From Clostridium psychrophilum (GTDB taxonomy: Bacteria; Bacillota; Clostridia; Clostridiales; Clostridiaceae), in the NCBI RefSeq assembly GCF_018861705.1, contig NZ_JAHLEC010000022.1, forward strand, positions 1 to 49,771: a stretch of DNA of 49,771 bases, given 5' to 3'. Position numbers and translations under genes: made by a program. The first letter of the stretch is position 1; every line of letters starts with the position of its first letter. The notes below the pieces were generated by a model. It was not told the DNA's origin, did not search any database, and saw only the letters and a program-made list of their open reading frames with translations. Below are positions 8,998 to 17,944 of this stretch, one piece after another.

Positions 8998-11364
8998 CTA
9001 CTTCAGTTCTGCTATAGTAACTCCACTACCACCTTCACCATAGTTTCCTAATCTATACGTACTAACATGACTATGTCTTTTTAACATGTCTGTAATAGTT
9101 TTTCTTAAAACTCCTGTACCCTTACCATGAATAATTGTTACTTCTTTAAGACCACCCAAACAAGCTTCATCTAAATACTTATCAACAGTATAAATAGCCT
9201 CCTGAGAATCCATGCCTCGTAAATCTACAGATGTTGATACACTTCTTGTGTTTAGCTTAAGCTCTCTCTTAATTATCTTTGCCTTTTTCTTATCTTCATC
9301 AGTAAGCTTTGATTTGCGCAGATCATCTAATTTAACATTTATCTTCATAATACCAGCTTGAACCTGAAGTTCACCTTTCTTATCAGGTTTCGAAATTACA
9401 ATAACCTTTTGGTCAAGAGATGGTAAATATACCTTTTCACCTTGTTTTACACTTTTTAGTTTTTCGCCAAGTTCATCATTGCTTTTTTCTACATGTCTTT
9501 CTAATGTTTCAAGCTTGTTTTTAATTTTTGTCCTTTCCTCTTCAAGTTTTTGTCTTGCTTCAGAAGAATACCCCAAATTTTCTAACTGCCTCATATTTTT
9601 AAGAATGACATCAGATTCTTCCTTTGCATTCTTTATTAATCTCTTTGCTTCCCTTTGGGCTTCATACATTGCATTTTCTCTTATGTTATCAAGTTTATGC
9701 AACTTTACTTGATATTTATCTTTTAACGTGCTTGCTTGTAATTTCAAACTTTCTGCAAGTCTTGCGTCTTCTTCTGCTTTTATACTTTTTTCTTGCAAAG
9801 TTTGAACTAATTCTTCAAATTCTAAAGTATCTTTAGAAATATTTTCTCTTGCACTTTTTATAATATAATCTGGGAGACCTAATCTCTTAGATATTTCAAA
9901 AGCATTTGATTTTCCTGGCACTCCTATTATTAATCTGTAGGTTGGACTTAATGTATCTACATTAAATTCTACAGATGCATTTTCTACGCCTGTGGTTTTT
10001 AAAGCATATCCTTTTAATTCACTATAATGCGTTGTTGCAACTACTTTCGTGCCTCTTGCTCTTAGATTCTCAAGTATCGAAACAGCAAGCGCTGCTCCCT
10101 CTGTAGGATCTGTTCCAGCTCCCAATTCATCAAATAGAGCCAATGTTTTTTTATCTGCTATATCAATAATGTTTACTATATTCGTCATGTGAGATGAAAA
10201 AGTAGATAAACTTTGTTCTATACTTTGTTCATCACCTATGTCTGCAAAAATTTCATTGAAGAAACTTACTATTGAACCTTCACTTGCTGGAATTAAAATT
10301 CCACTCATAGCCATTATTTCAATTAACCCTACAGTTTTTAATGTTACTGTTTTACCTCCAGTATTGGGTCCTGTTATTACCAAAGATGTAAAATATTTTC
10401 CTAAATAAATGTTACTTGGCACTACTACTTTAGGATCTATCAATGGATGTCTTGCTTGAACTATATCTATTTCTCCTTCTTCGTTAACACTCGGGATAAT
10501 AGCATTAATGTCTATTGCATACATCGCCTTTGCAAATATAAAATCTAATTCCCATACTATATCTGCATTGTTTTGAACAATATTTATATTTTCATATATT
10601 TGGTATGATAATTCTCTTAAAATTCTTTCAACCTCAGCTTTTTCTTTTAACATAATTTCCTTTATATCATTATTTAAATTAACAAGACTCATTGGCTCAA
10701 TGAACAATGTAGATCCAGAAGAACTCTGATCATGCACAATACCTGGAACGCTACCTTTATGTTCTACCTTAACTGGAATTACATATCTATCTCCCCGTAT
10801 TGTATATAAACTTTCTTGAAGATATTTTGCATTAGATCTAACTAGAGAAATTACTCTCTCTTTTACAGATGCATTTTTCTCTTTTAAAGATTTTCTTAAA
10901 CTAAAAAGTAAACTACTAGCCCTATCAGAAATTTCTTCATCGCTTATAATAGCTATAAAAATTTCATCCTCTAATTTTTTAATTGGAACAATTCCAATAC
11001 ATATATCATTAAGTACTCTAAAAGTATTGTCCTCTTCATTATTGCCAACATAATTTTTAAATAATCTAGCACATTTAAGCATCTGTGCTATTCGCAAAAG
11101 CTGCATTGGCATAAGTGAAGCTCCTTTAGATGCTCGAATTATTGCATCTCGAACATCGTATATACCTTCAAAAGGTGCGCCTCCTTTTTTTGATAAAAGA
11201 AGTAATGCCTCATTGGTTTCCTGCAAATGCTCTCTAACTTCATAAATATTAGTATAAGGCTGTAAACTATCAATAATATCCTTACCTGCCATAGTTTTTG
11301 CGTGTTTCTTAATTTTATCTTTGATTTTATAATATTCTAAAACCCTTAATGATTTTTTATTCAC
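8998..11364 (-). CDS. mutS2: MutS2 ATPase/endonuclease (RqcU)
   Basis: A 788-residue MutS paralogue. It has the MutS core and clamp helices (about 1-320), the ATPase with Walker A TGPNTGGKTVT (331-341), the FADIGDEQSIEQSLSTFSSH segment, and LFDELGAGTDP as Walker B. A long coiled coil follows (about 510-640), and a C-terminal Smr nuclease domain begins near 710 with VDLRG and IIHGKGTGVLR. MutS2 proteins suppress recombination in some bacteria and in Bacillus split collided ribosomes (RqcU). All ATPase and Smr motifs are intact. It is cotranscribed with DUF523 downstream and lies close behind the U32 gene. Confidence 0.93.
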   Translation of the reverse strand: MNKKSLRVLEYYKIKDKIKKHAKTMAGKDIIDSLQPYTNIYEVREHLQETNEALLLLSKKGGAPFEGIYDVRDAIIRASKGASLMPMQLLRIAQMLKCARLFKNYVGNNEEDNTFRVLNDICIGIVPIKKLEDEIFIAIISDEEISDRASSLLFSLRKSLKEKNASVKERVISLVRSNAKYLQESLYTIRGDRYVIPVKVEHKGSVPGIVHDQSSSGSTLFIEPMSLVNLNNDIKEIMLKEKAEVERILRELSYQIYENINIVQNNADIVWELDFIFAKAMYAIDINAIIPSVNEEGEIDIVQARHPLIDPKVVVPSNIYLGKYFTSLVITGPNTGGKTVTLKTVGLIEIMAMSGILIPASEGSIVSFFNEIFADIGDEQSIEQSLSTFSSHMTNIVNIIDIADKKTLALFDELGAGTDPTEGAALAVSILENLRARGTKVVATTHYSELKGYALKTTGVENASVEFNVDTLSPTYRLIIGVPGKSNAFEISKRLGLPDYIIKSARENISKDTLEFEELVQTLQEKSIKAEEDARLAESLKLQASTLKDKYQVKLHKLDNIRENAMYEAQREAKRLIKNAKEESDVILKNMRQLENLGYSSEARQKLEEERTKIKNKLETLERHVEKSNDELGEKLKSVKQGEKVYLPSLDQKVIVISKPDKKGELQVQAGIMKINVKLDDLRKSKLTDEDKKKAKIIKRELKLNTRSVSTSVDLRGMDSQEAIYTVDKYLDEACLGGLKEVTIIHGKGTGVLRKTITDMLKRHSHVSTYRLGNYGEGGSGVTIAELK

Positions 11365-11412
11365 AATTACACCGTCTTTCTTATGTTAATAAACTTAATT
11401 GTATATTCCTAT

Positions 11413-13797
11413 TTATTCTACTCCTCTTTTATAGTGCCCTCTAGTATAATTCTTAAAATCCCCTTGCCAGTTTTTATTAATATAATTTTGGAGGACTTCA
11501 ATAGTTTCTTTATAATTTTCATGAATAAAATCCAATCTAAAAGATACTATTCCATTTTTTTCTATCTCTTCCATGTTAGATATCAAATTAACAGGTACAT
11601 TATTATAAATATAGCTTCTGCAATATTTGTCGGTATTAATACTAAATTCCACATCTTTTCTATCCTTAAGAATATAAGATCCTTTAGTACAATTCTGTGA
11701 GCAAGCTTTATTTTCACTCTTGTTACCAAAAACACTACCTATAGCACAATATTCACTAACCATAAGTTCATATTTCCCATAAACCATGATTTGAAGTGGA
11801 AGTGAACTTTTATATGATATCTTTTTTATTTCTGCTGCGTTTAATTCAGCACTAATACAAGTTCCCACAAGAAAGCTTTTATAAAAATCACTTGCATAGT
11901 TGTTAAAAATGTTTAATTTATAGTCTCCAATAATGCTTGTTTTTTTATTGAATCTACTAATTATCCCTAAATTAGCAGTAATAATACCTTTTATATTCCC
12001 CAAATTACTTTCTATAAATTCACATATACTTTTAAATTCGCCCTTAATAATATTGGGAATCTTAAGATAAGTATTTATACCACTTTTGTCTAAATTAATA
12101 TTACACCCTCGCATAAAAGGATTAATAGCAATATTATTAAAACCCATTTCTATTACAGCCTTTAATTGCTCATTACTTGAAACAACTATAATAGTCTTAG
12201 GCATTATGTTATCTATATTCTCATTTGATTTTATTTCTTCCTTATTAACTTGTATATTAAGTCCTTTATTGTAATTAATCTGAGTACTATGTTTCTCTCT
12301 TTTATACTTTCCTATTATATGATTTTGAACAGATTCTATTAGCTCCCGCCTTACTAAATTTAATGATGACATTGACATAAACCCTTCATCAAAGCTTTTA
12401 AAAATCACTTCATTTATTACAAAAGGCGTATCACCTGTTTTAGATACATTTTTTATTAAACGTTGTGTATCTAGTGGTTTATTTATTGCTTTTTGAACAA
12501 GATCACCATTAGCAGTAAATATTTTTCCAAGGTAGCTCGTGCTTATTTTTAGAGGCTTATTTATACTAAATTCTATTGAAAGATCTATTTGTATCTTTCT
12601 TTTAAATTTATCACTATAGCTCTGTGCTAGTTCATCCATTAAATGTGCATCCGAGATTTTATATAATAACTCTCCAGCTTTATATTTAGTTGGTTTTAAT
12701 AAAACTCTATCACCTTTTAGCGCTGAATCTACTTCTATTCCATTTTTTATAATCTTTTCTAAAATAAATCCATTGTCACCAAACATTATACCGTCTTTTA
12801 AAGCAATATTTTCAGAAAGTGTTATTAGTAAATCATTAGATCCACTGCCAATTAGAATTCCAGAATTTTTAGGAACTTTATAAGCCATCATATCTTTTCC
12901 CGTATTACCATATAAATAAGCCTTTGAAAATCCTTCTCTGTTAAATAATTGTGTCAAAACTTTTTTATCTTTATCCGATTTTTGTATTTTATTATTATAT
13001 AAATTATCTAGTGCTCGTCTATATATTTCCACTGTGCCTGATACATATTCTGCTCTTTTCATTCTTCCCTCAATTTTAAGTGAAGATGTTCCACTTGCAA
13101 CTATGTCTTTTAAATTATCTAATGTACAAATATCTTTTGGACTTAATAAGTATGCTTTATGTTCTTTGTTATTGCTTTTATCTATTAATGTGTAAGGTAA
13201 TCTACAAGGTTGAGCACACCTACCCCTATTTCCACTCCTACCACCAATAATACTACTCATAAGACACTGCCCTGAATAGCATATGCACAATGCTCCATGA
13301 ACAAAAACTTCTGTTTCAACTTTTAATACATTAGATATGTAGTTAATTTCTTTTAAACTGAGCTCTCTTGACAGAACTATCCTTTTAAATCCAATTTGTT
13401 TTAGAAATAATGCAGCTTCACCATTATGAATTGTCATTTGTGTTGATGCGTGGAGTTCAAAATCAGGAAAATTATTTCTTATCAAATATATTAATCCTGT
13501 ATCTTGAAGTAATAAAGCATCTACCCCAATGCTATATAAAAATCCCACATACTCCATAATTTCTTTTATTTCATTGTCCTTTACTAATGTATTTAAAGTG
13601 ACATAAACACGAACACCATAAATATGACAATAATCTACTGCAAGTATTATGTTTTCATCATCAAAATTAAAAGCATACGCCCTTGCCGAAAATTTACTTC
13701 CTCCTATATAAATTGCATCTGCCTTCATTTGTACTGCTGCGTATACACTTTCCATACTACCAGCAGGAGCTAATAACTCGATCTTTTTCATTTGCAT
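11413..13797 (-). CDS. U32 family peptidase / RlhA-type RNA hydroxylation protein
   Basis: A 794-residue protein starting with the U32 signature ELLAPAGSMESVYAAVQMKA. The family core near residues 165-200 shows VFVHGALCICYSGQCLMSS, then GNRGRCAQPCRLPY, the cysteine-rich motif of U32 proteins thought to hold an Fe-S cluster. A DUF3656-like middle part follows, then a second cysteine set near the C-terminus (YCAIGS, ACSQNC). Escherichia coli RlhA/YdcP, of the same family, hydroxylates 23S rRNA C2501, and others were annotated as collagenase-like proteases; the RNA-modification role is the more probable by analogy. It lies upstream of mutS2 with a 48-base gap. Confidence 0.82.
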   Translation of the reverse strand: MQMKKIELLAPAGSMESVYAAVQMKADAIYIGGSKFSARAYAFNFDDENIILAVDYCHIYGVRVYVTLNTLVKDNEIKEIMEYVGFLYSIGVDALLLQDTGLIYLIRNNFPDFELHASTQMTIHNGEAALFLKQIGFKRIVLSRELSLKEINYISNVLKVETEVFVHGALCICYSGQCLMSSIIGGRSGNRGRCAQPCRLPYTLIDKSNNKEHKAYLLSPKDICTLDNLKDIVASGTSSLKIEGRMKRAEYVSGTVEIYRRALDNLYNNKIQKSDKDKKVLTQLFNREGFSKAYLYGNTGKDMMAYKVPKNSGILIGSGSNDLLITLSENIALKDGIMFGDNGFILEKIIKNGIEVDSALKGDRVLLKPTKYKAGELLYKISDAHLMDELAQSYSDKFKRKIQIDLSIEFSINKPLKISTSYLGKIFTANGDLVQKAINKPLDTQRLIKNVSKTGDTPFVINEVIFKSFDEGFMSMSSLNLVRRELIESVQNHIIGKYKREKHSTQINYNKGLNIQVNKEEIKSNENIDNIMPKTIIVVSSNEQLKAVIEMGFNNIAINPFMRGCNINLDKSGINTYLKIPNIIKGEFKSICEFIESNLGNIKGIITANLGIISRFNKKTSIIGDYKLNIFNNYASDFYKSFLVGTCISAELNAAEIKKISYKSSLPLQIMVYGKYELMVSEYCAIGSVFGNKSENKACSQNCTKGSYILKDRKDVEFSINTDKYCRSYIYNNVPVNLISNMEEIEKNGIVSFRLDFIHENYKETIEVLQNYINKNWQGDFKNYTRGHYKRGVE

Positions 13798-14078
13798 CTC
13801 TCCTAATATGTCTTCTAATTCTTATTATACAATAAATGTTGAAATAATTTAAGAGATTAAAAAATATTACATTAATATAACACAGTTTCTAAACTTTTTT
13901 TAATAATTCTATCCAAAAATTACATTTATTACTAGTTTTGAAGTTACATACGAATAGACACAATAAATATAATCGAATATAATAAAAAAAGAATAGTTAC
14001 TTACTAACTATTATTTAAAAAACCTGTTTTTAAATTTAGATATGGAGATATAAATATGACAATAAAAAATAGTATTAG

Positions 14079-14815
14079 AAATATATAGAAGCCGTTTTAA
14101 AAGAAAGGTTTAATTTAGAGGTTACCTTTGGTATGCCTTCTGTTATCTACAAAGAAACTCCAACTGCTAGTGTATATGGTGAATCACGGTATACAATGCC
14201 CAAACCTTGCTGGGCTATAGTCAAATTTTTAATTGAACCACTACCAAAAGGGACAGGACTTATTTATAAATCTACTGTAAGAACTGAAGATGTTAAAATA
14301 AAGTATCAAAGAGAAATAGAAGATAATATAGATAAAATTTTAAGTCAAGGAATCTATGGATGGCAAATAACAGATTTAAAGATAACTTTTATTAAAGGTG
14401 AAGACCATGTTATGCATTCCCGTTCTGGTGACTTCGCTACTTCCGCCGCTATTGGCATCATGAGAGGCCTAAATGAAATAGGCACTACATTGTTGGAACC
14501 CATAATTAAGTTTAGGATTACAGTACCTGAAACTATAGGTGGAAGGGTTTTAAATGATATTATAAAAATGCGTGGAAGTTTTATTACTCCATTTATACAC
14601 AATGGTATTTTACTATAGAAGGGAAAATACCTGTATCCACCTCACTTGAATATCCAGTGGACTTAGGAAAGATATCTTCTGGAAAAGGTATCATGACCAC
14701 TCACTTTTACGGTTTTGAGCCCTGCTCTATAGAAACTGGGTCCACAAGGGAAAGAATTGGTGTCAACCCTTTGGATAGAGCTAAATATATACTTTCTGTT
14801 AGGAATGTATTATAA
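14079..14815 (+). pseudogene. Decayed TetM/EF-G-like ribosomal-protection GTPase (C-terminal remnant)
   Basis: The readable frame runs YIEAVLKERFNLEVTFG, then a PSVIYKETP strand, GIYGWQITDLKITF and LLEPIIKF, which match domains III-end, IV and V of TetM/TetO-like GTPases. The whole GTPase half (G1-G5 motifs) is missing. A TAG at 14076 interrupts the frame upstream, where scattered similarity (a GDI segment near 14044) continues out of frame. A single-base frameshift near 14606-14612 moves the last 65 codons (EGKIPVSTSLEYP to SVRNVL) into another frame ending at TAA 14813-14815. It has no credible start signal. It is a dead gene and would give no tetracycline protection. Confidence 0.82.
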
Positions 14816-14942
14816 AAGATTATATATTAGATGGTATTAAAGTTTTTACTTATATTATGTATCAAAATTATATATTGCACAGAATGCATTTAAGCAACCT
14901 TAGCAATATATAATTTTCGTTATAGAATTATCCAAAAAATTT

Positions 14943-15932
14943 TCAACTAAGAATTTCTAAATAAGTTTTATGCAAATCATTTATTAATTTTTCCCATTTG
15001 TAATTTTCATTTACATGATTTTTAAGAATACTATCCTTACGTTTTTCAAATCCTTTTTTTACTGCATCTTCGATACTATCATTATTATATGGGTCACAAA
15101 ATAAAGCCATATTCTTAAAATATTCTTTTGCACACCCCTCATTGGATGATACTACATTGCAGCCACTTGCTGCTGCCTCAAGTGAAGATAATCCTGGCAT
15201 TGCTACAAAACTTGGATTTACATGAACCTGTGCAAATCTATATGCATTGTATACATTATAGTTATCCACAAAACCTAAATATACTACATTTGAAAAGCTA
15301 GTACATTGTTTAAGATATTCGTTGTCATCTACACTTCCTATTAGAACTAACTGCTTTCCTAGTTTTGCACATATACTGCATAAAGCAAGTTGATTTTTGC
15401 TCTCACATATTCTTCCAACACATAAGGCGTAATTGTTTAAATTGTATCGCTCTGTAAAATTATATAAAGGTATATCTTCATCTTCAACTTCTACACCATT
15501 ATAGATAACAGTGCATTTGGTCTCAACATTAAATTCATTTTGAATAAGCTCTTTTTCTAATTCACTATTACATATTATAATCTTACTCTTTTTTAATATT
15601 TCCTCTTTATAACTACTGCATTTTTCATATAGTTTCATATTTTCAATTTTATTATTTATCATATGATATTTTTTCATATCCCAGTGCATAGGCGATATTA
15701 CAATGTTGTTTTTGTAAAAATGAGCAATTTTGTAATATCTGTATATTTCCCCAGCATTATCAATATTAAACAAATGCACTATATCATAATCTTTATAATC
15801 ATATATACCACCATTATTTATATCTACTGTTACCCCTAATTTACGTAAATATTCAGCTGTCTTAATTACCTTAATAGAATCCGCTGCAAAATTTCTATAA
15901 TAATCTTGTCGAACACACAATAAAACTTTCAT
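14943..15932 (-). CDS. Glycosyltransferase, GT4-like (group 1)
   Basis: A 329-residue GT-B fold glycosyltransferase. The C-terminal half shows the nucleotide-sugar pattern: LNNYALCVGRICESKNQ (start of the donor-binding domain), VVYLGFVDNYNVYNAY, and SSLEAAASGCNVVSSNEGCAKEY, containing the glutamate region of GT4 enzymes. The N-terminal acceptor domain is shorter than usual. There are no transmembrane segments, so it acts at the cytoplasmic face. Its neighbours are a pseudogene and fumarase, so the pathway is unknown; it stands alone with its own promoter. Sugar donor and acceptor cannot be named. Confidence 0.75.
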   Translation of the reverse strand: MKVLLCVRQDYYRNFAADSIKVIKTAEYLRKLGVTVDINNGGIYDYKDYDIVHLFNIDNAGEIYRYYKIAHFYKNNIVISPMHWDMKKYHMINNKIENMKLYEKCSSYKEEILKKSKIIICNSELEKELIQNEFNVETKCTVIYNGVEVEDEDIPLYNFTERYNLNNYALCVGRICESKNQLALCSICAKLGKQLVLIGSVDDNEYLKQCTSFSNVVYLGFVDNYNVYNAYRFAQVHVNPSFVAMPGLSSLEAAASGCNVVSSNEGCAKEYFKNMALFCDPYNNDSIEDAVKKGFEKRKDSILKNHVNENYKWEKLINDLHKTYLEILS

Positions 15933-15966
15933 TAAGCATTTCCCCCTATAGGCTTACTAGTTTCAC

Positions 15967-16011
15967 TATATAACATTTTTTAACCATTTAGGCAAACATA
16001 CTCAGTATGTT
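15967..16011 (-). promoter_or_regulatory. Promoter with abutting 17-bp palindrome, upstream of the glycosyltransferase
   Basis: On the minus strand TTGCCT (-35, 15990-15995) and TATATA (-10, 15967-15972) are separated by 17 bases. Touching the -35 box is the perfect palindrome AACATACT-C-AGTATGTT (15995-16011), shaped like a dimeric regulator's operator. Position next to -35 would suit either an activator or a repressor. The regulator is unknown. Confidence 0.5.
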
Positions 16012-16188
16012 AACTTTATTCTCTCTACTTTTATTTATATACTATTAGTTTATGCTGTAAATGTTTCTACATAATTAAGTAAAGTTCATTATTAAATTTA
16101 TATATGATTGATAGGACTCGCTTATAACTAAATTAAATATTCAATATGTTAATATAATTAAGTATCAAATATATGGTTCTGATATAAT

Positions 16189-16218
16189 AAAAGCACCTAT
16201 AACATATATAGCTGCTTT
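16189..16218 (-). terminator. Probable terminator of the fumarase operon
   Basis: Minus-strand stem AAAGCAGCTATA / TATAGGTGCTTT with one mismatch, followed by TTTATTAT. It lies about 150 bases beyond the fumB stop. The 300 bases between the glycosyltransferase promoter and fumB hold nothing else firm. Confidence 0.6.
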
Positions 16219-16365
16219 ATCATAATATCTAATTCTTGCTTTTTCATAAGTTAGTTAACAATATCTTAATTTTGGTATGTTCTTACTGCAATAGTAGTTC
16301 TTTCTACACACACATCAAAAACTCCTTGGGTAATATATCCATAATTTTTATGTTATTTTACTATT

Positions 16366-16926
16366 CTATTTTTGATATTTTTTTCTTTCTGTTTCATAAA
16401 GATTATTACCTTCACTATCTATTACAACAACAGCCGGAAAATCTACTACAGTTAGTTTTCTAACGGCTTCTGGGCCCAAATCTTCAAACGCAATAATTTC
16501 ACATTTTTTTATTGATTTAGAAATAAGAGCTCCAGCTCCTCCTATTGCAGCAAAATAAATAGCGCCATTTTTCTTCATTGAATCTACTACTATTTTGCTT
16601 CTAAGCCCTTTTCCAATCATTCCAGTAAGACCTAATTCAAGAAGTGGAACAGTCAAATCATCCATTCTATAACTAGTAGTTGGACCAGCAGATCCTATTA
16701 CATTTCCTGGTTTAGTTGGAGAGGGTCCTACATAATATATAATAGCATCTTTTGGATTGAAAGGTAGTTTTTCACTATTATTAATTGCATCTACTAACCT
16801 CTGATGAGCTGCATCTCTTCCTGTATACATAGTTCCTGATATTAAGACACTATCTCCTGATTTTAATTTTTTTAACTTCTCTTGTGTTAACGGAGTAGTT
16901 ATATGCTTAATTTCCATTATTACCAC
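16366..16926 (-). CDS. fumB: Class I fumarate hydratase, beta subunit
   Basis: Small (swivelling) subunit of the oxygen-sensitive [4Fe-4S] fumarase, which hydrates fumarate to malate with the alpha subunit encoded just upstream. Of 186 residues, it shows the family segments DSVLISGTMYTGRDAAHQRL, YYVGPSPTKPGNVIGSAGPT, MIGKGLRS, and AIGGAGALIS. It starts with a GGGAG ribosome binding site and lies only 3 bases behind the alpha gene. The two-subunit arrangement is common in anaerobes. Tartrate dehydratase (TtdB) is homologous, but the neighbouring fumarate reductase-like remnant favours fumarase. Confidence 0.88.
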   Translation of the reverse strand: MVIMEIKHITTPLTQEKLKKLKSGDSVLISGTMYTGRDAAHQRLVDAINNSEKLPFNPKDAIIYYVGPSPTKPGNVIGSAGPTTSYRMDDLTVPLLELGLTGMIGKGLRSKIVVDSMKKNGAIYFAAIGGAGALISKSIKKCEIIAFEDLGPEAVRKLTVVDFPAVVVIDSEGNNLYETERKKYQK

Positions 16927-16929
16927 TCC

Positions 16930-17772
16930 CTATATTATTGTCATTGCATGTCTTGCCACATGACAGTTAATATTTACTGCCACTGGTAATCCAGCAATAT
17001 GTGTTGCAAAAGCTTCCACATTAACGGCAAGAGCTGTAGTGTTCCCACCTAGTCCTTGAGGTCCTATTCCTAATGCATTAATTTTCTCTAGTAAAGTTAA
17101 CTCAATTTCTTTTAGATGCTCTGCTTTATTATGACTACCAATATCTCTTGTTAATGCTTTCTTAGCAAGATACATTGCTTTATCTGATGTACCTCCAATT
17201 CCAACACCTACAACGATAGGTGGGCATGGATTTGGACCTGCAAGTGAAACTGCTTCTACAACAAAATCAAATACACCAGCTAACCCATCTGATGGTTTAA
17301 GCATTTTTAATCTACTCATATTCTCACTACCAAAACCTTTTGGAGCTAATGTTACTTTGACTTTATCACCTGGAACAATATCATAATAGATTACAGCAGG
17401 AGTATTATCTCCTGTGTTTTTTCGTTTTAAAGGATCTCCAACAACAGATTTTCTTAAATATCCTTCTTTATATCCACGTCGTACTCCTTCGTTAATAGCA
17501 TCTGTAATATTTCCACCTATTAACTGTACTTCTTGGCCTACCTCTACAAATACTACAGCCATACCTGTGTCCTGACAAATTGGGACTTGGTCATTTTTCG
17601 CAATTTCAGCATTTTTAAGCAAATTACTTATTATATCTCTTCCTACAGGGGATGTTTCTTCCTTTTCAGCTTTATGAAAGGCGCTTAATACGTCTTCTCC
17701 AACATAAAAATTAGTCTTAATACTCATGTCTTTTAAAGCATTTTCAATTTCTTTTACATCAACTTTACGCAT
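16930..17772 (-). CDS. fumA: Class I fumarate hydratase, alpha subunit
   Basis: Catalytic Fe-S subunit (280 aa) of two-part fumarase. Cluster-ligand regions are visible: PICQDTGMAVVF (first cysteine), GPNPCPPIVVGVGIGG (second) and NCHVARHA near the end (third). Its start codon and ribosome binding site (GGAAGGAG) lie inside the tail of a truncated flavoprotein frame that overlaps it by eight bases, a sign that the two were once translationally coupled. The TtdA type is an alternative name. With fumB it would serve succinate/fumarate metabolism in an incomplete citrate cycle. Confidence 0.88.
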   Translation of the reverse strand: MRKVDVKEIENALKDMSIKTNFYVGEDVLSAFHKAEKEETSPVGRDIISNLLKNAEIAKNDQVPICQDTGMAVVFVEVGQEVQLIGGNITDAINEGVRRGYKEGYLRKSVVGDPLKRKNTGDNTPAVIYYDIVPGDKVKVTLAPKGFGSENMSRLKMLKPSDGLAGVFDFVVEAVSLAGPNPCPPIVVGVGIGGTSDKAMYLAKKALTRDIGSHNKAEHLKEIELTLLEKINALGIGPQGLGGNTTALAVNVEAFATHIAGLPVAVNINCHVARHAMTII

Positions 17773-17944
17773 GAATCAACAACTCCTTCCATTTTTTTAA
17801 TTTTCCAAGCAATGGTCTATTTTCTTCAAGACTCATATGATATTTTTTAACATGGTCAAGACTAAGTTCTTTCACATTAACATTTTTGCGATTTTTACCT
17901 GCATATGATCCTGCTCTACGTCCAAAAGCAATAATATCTAAAAT
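17765..17944 (-). pseudogene. C-terminal tail of a fumarate reductase/succinate dehydrogenase-like flavoprotein
   Basis: Sixty codons of open frame without a start. The first residues, ILDIIAFGRRAGSYAGK, match the conserved FAD-binding end of FrdA/SdhA/NadB-type flavoproteins (usual form: NS-hydrophobic-DI-x-x-FGRRAG). The frame ends with KKWKELLIHA and a stop that overlaps the fumA start by eight bases. It begins directly and in frame after the TAG of the WG-repeat gene, so a deletion or insertion has replaced everything upstream. The loss removed the catalytic domain; what remains only carries the fumA ribosome binding site. Confidence 0.65.

Noticed and set aside
11383-11700. 105-codon plus-strand frame
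   Set aside because: Lies antisense inside the 3' end of the U32 gene, biased to Ile/Phe as expected of a shadow frame, and has no ribosome binding site.
14354-14602. 82-codon minus-strand frame
   Set aside because: Antisense shadow of the TetM-like remnant.
16236-16463. 75-codon plus-strand frame
   Set aside because: Overlaps the 3' end of fumB on the other strand and has no ribosome binding site or recognisable motif.
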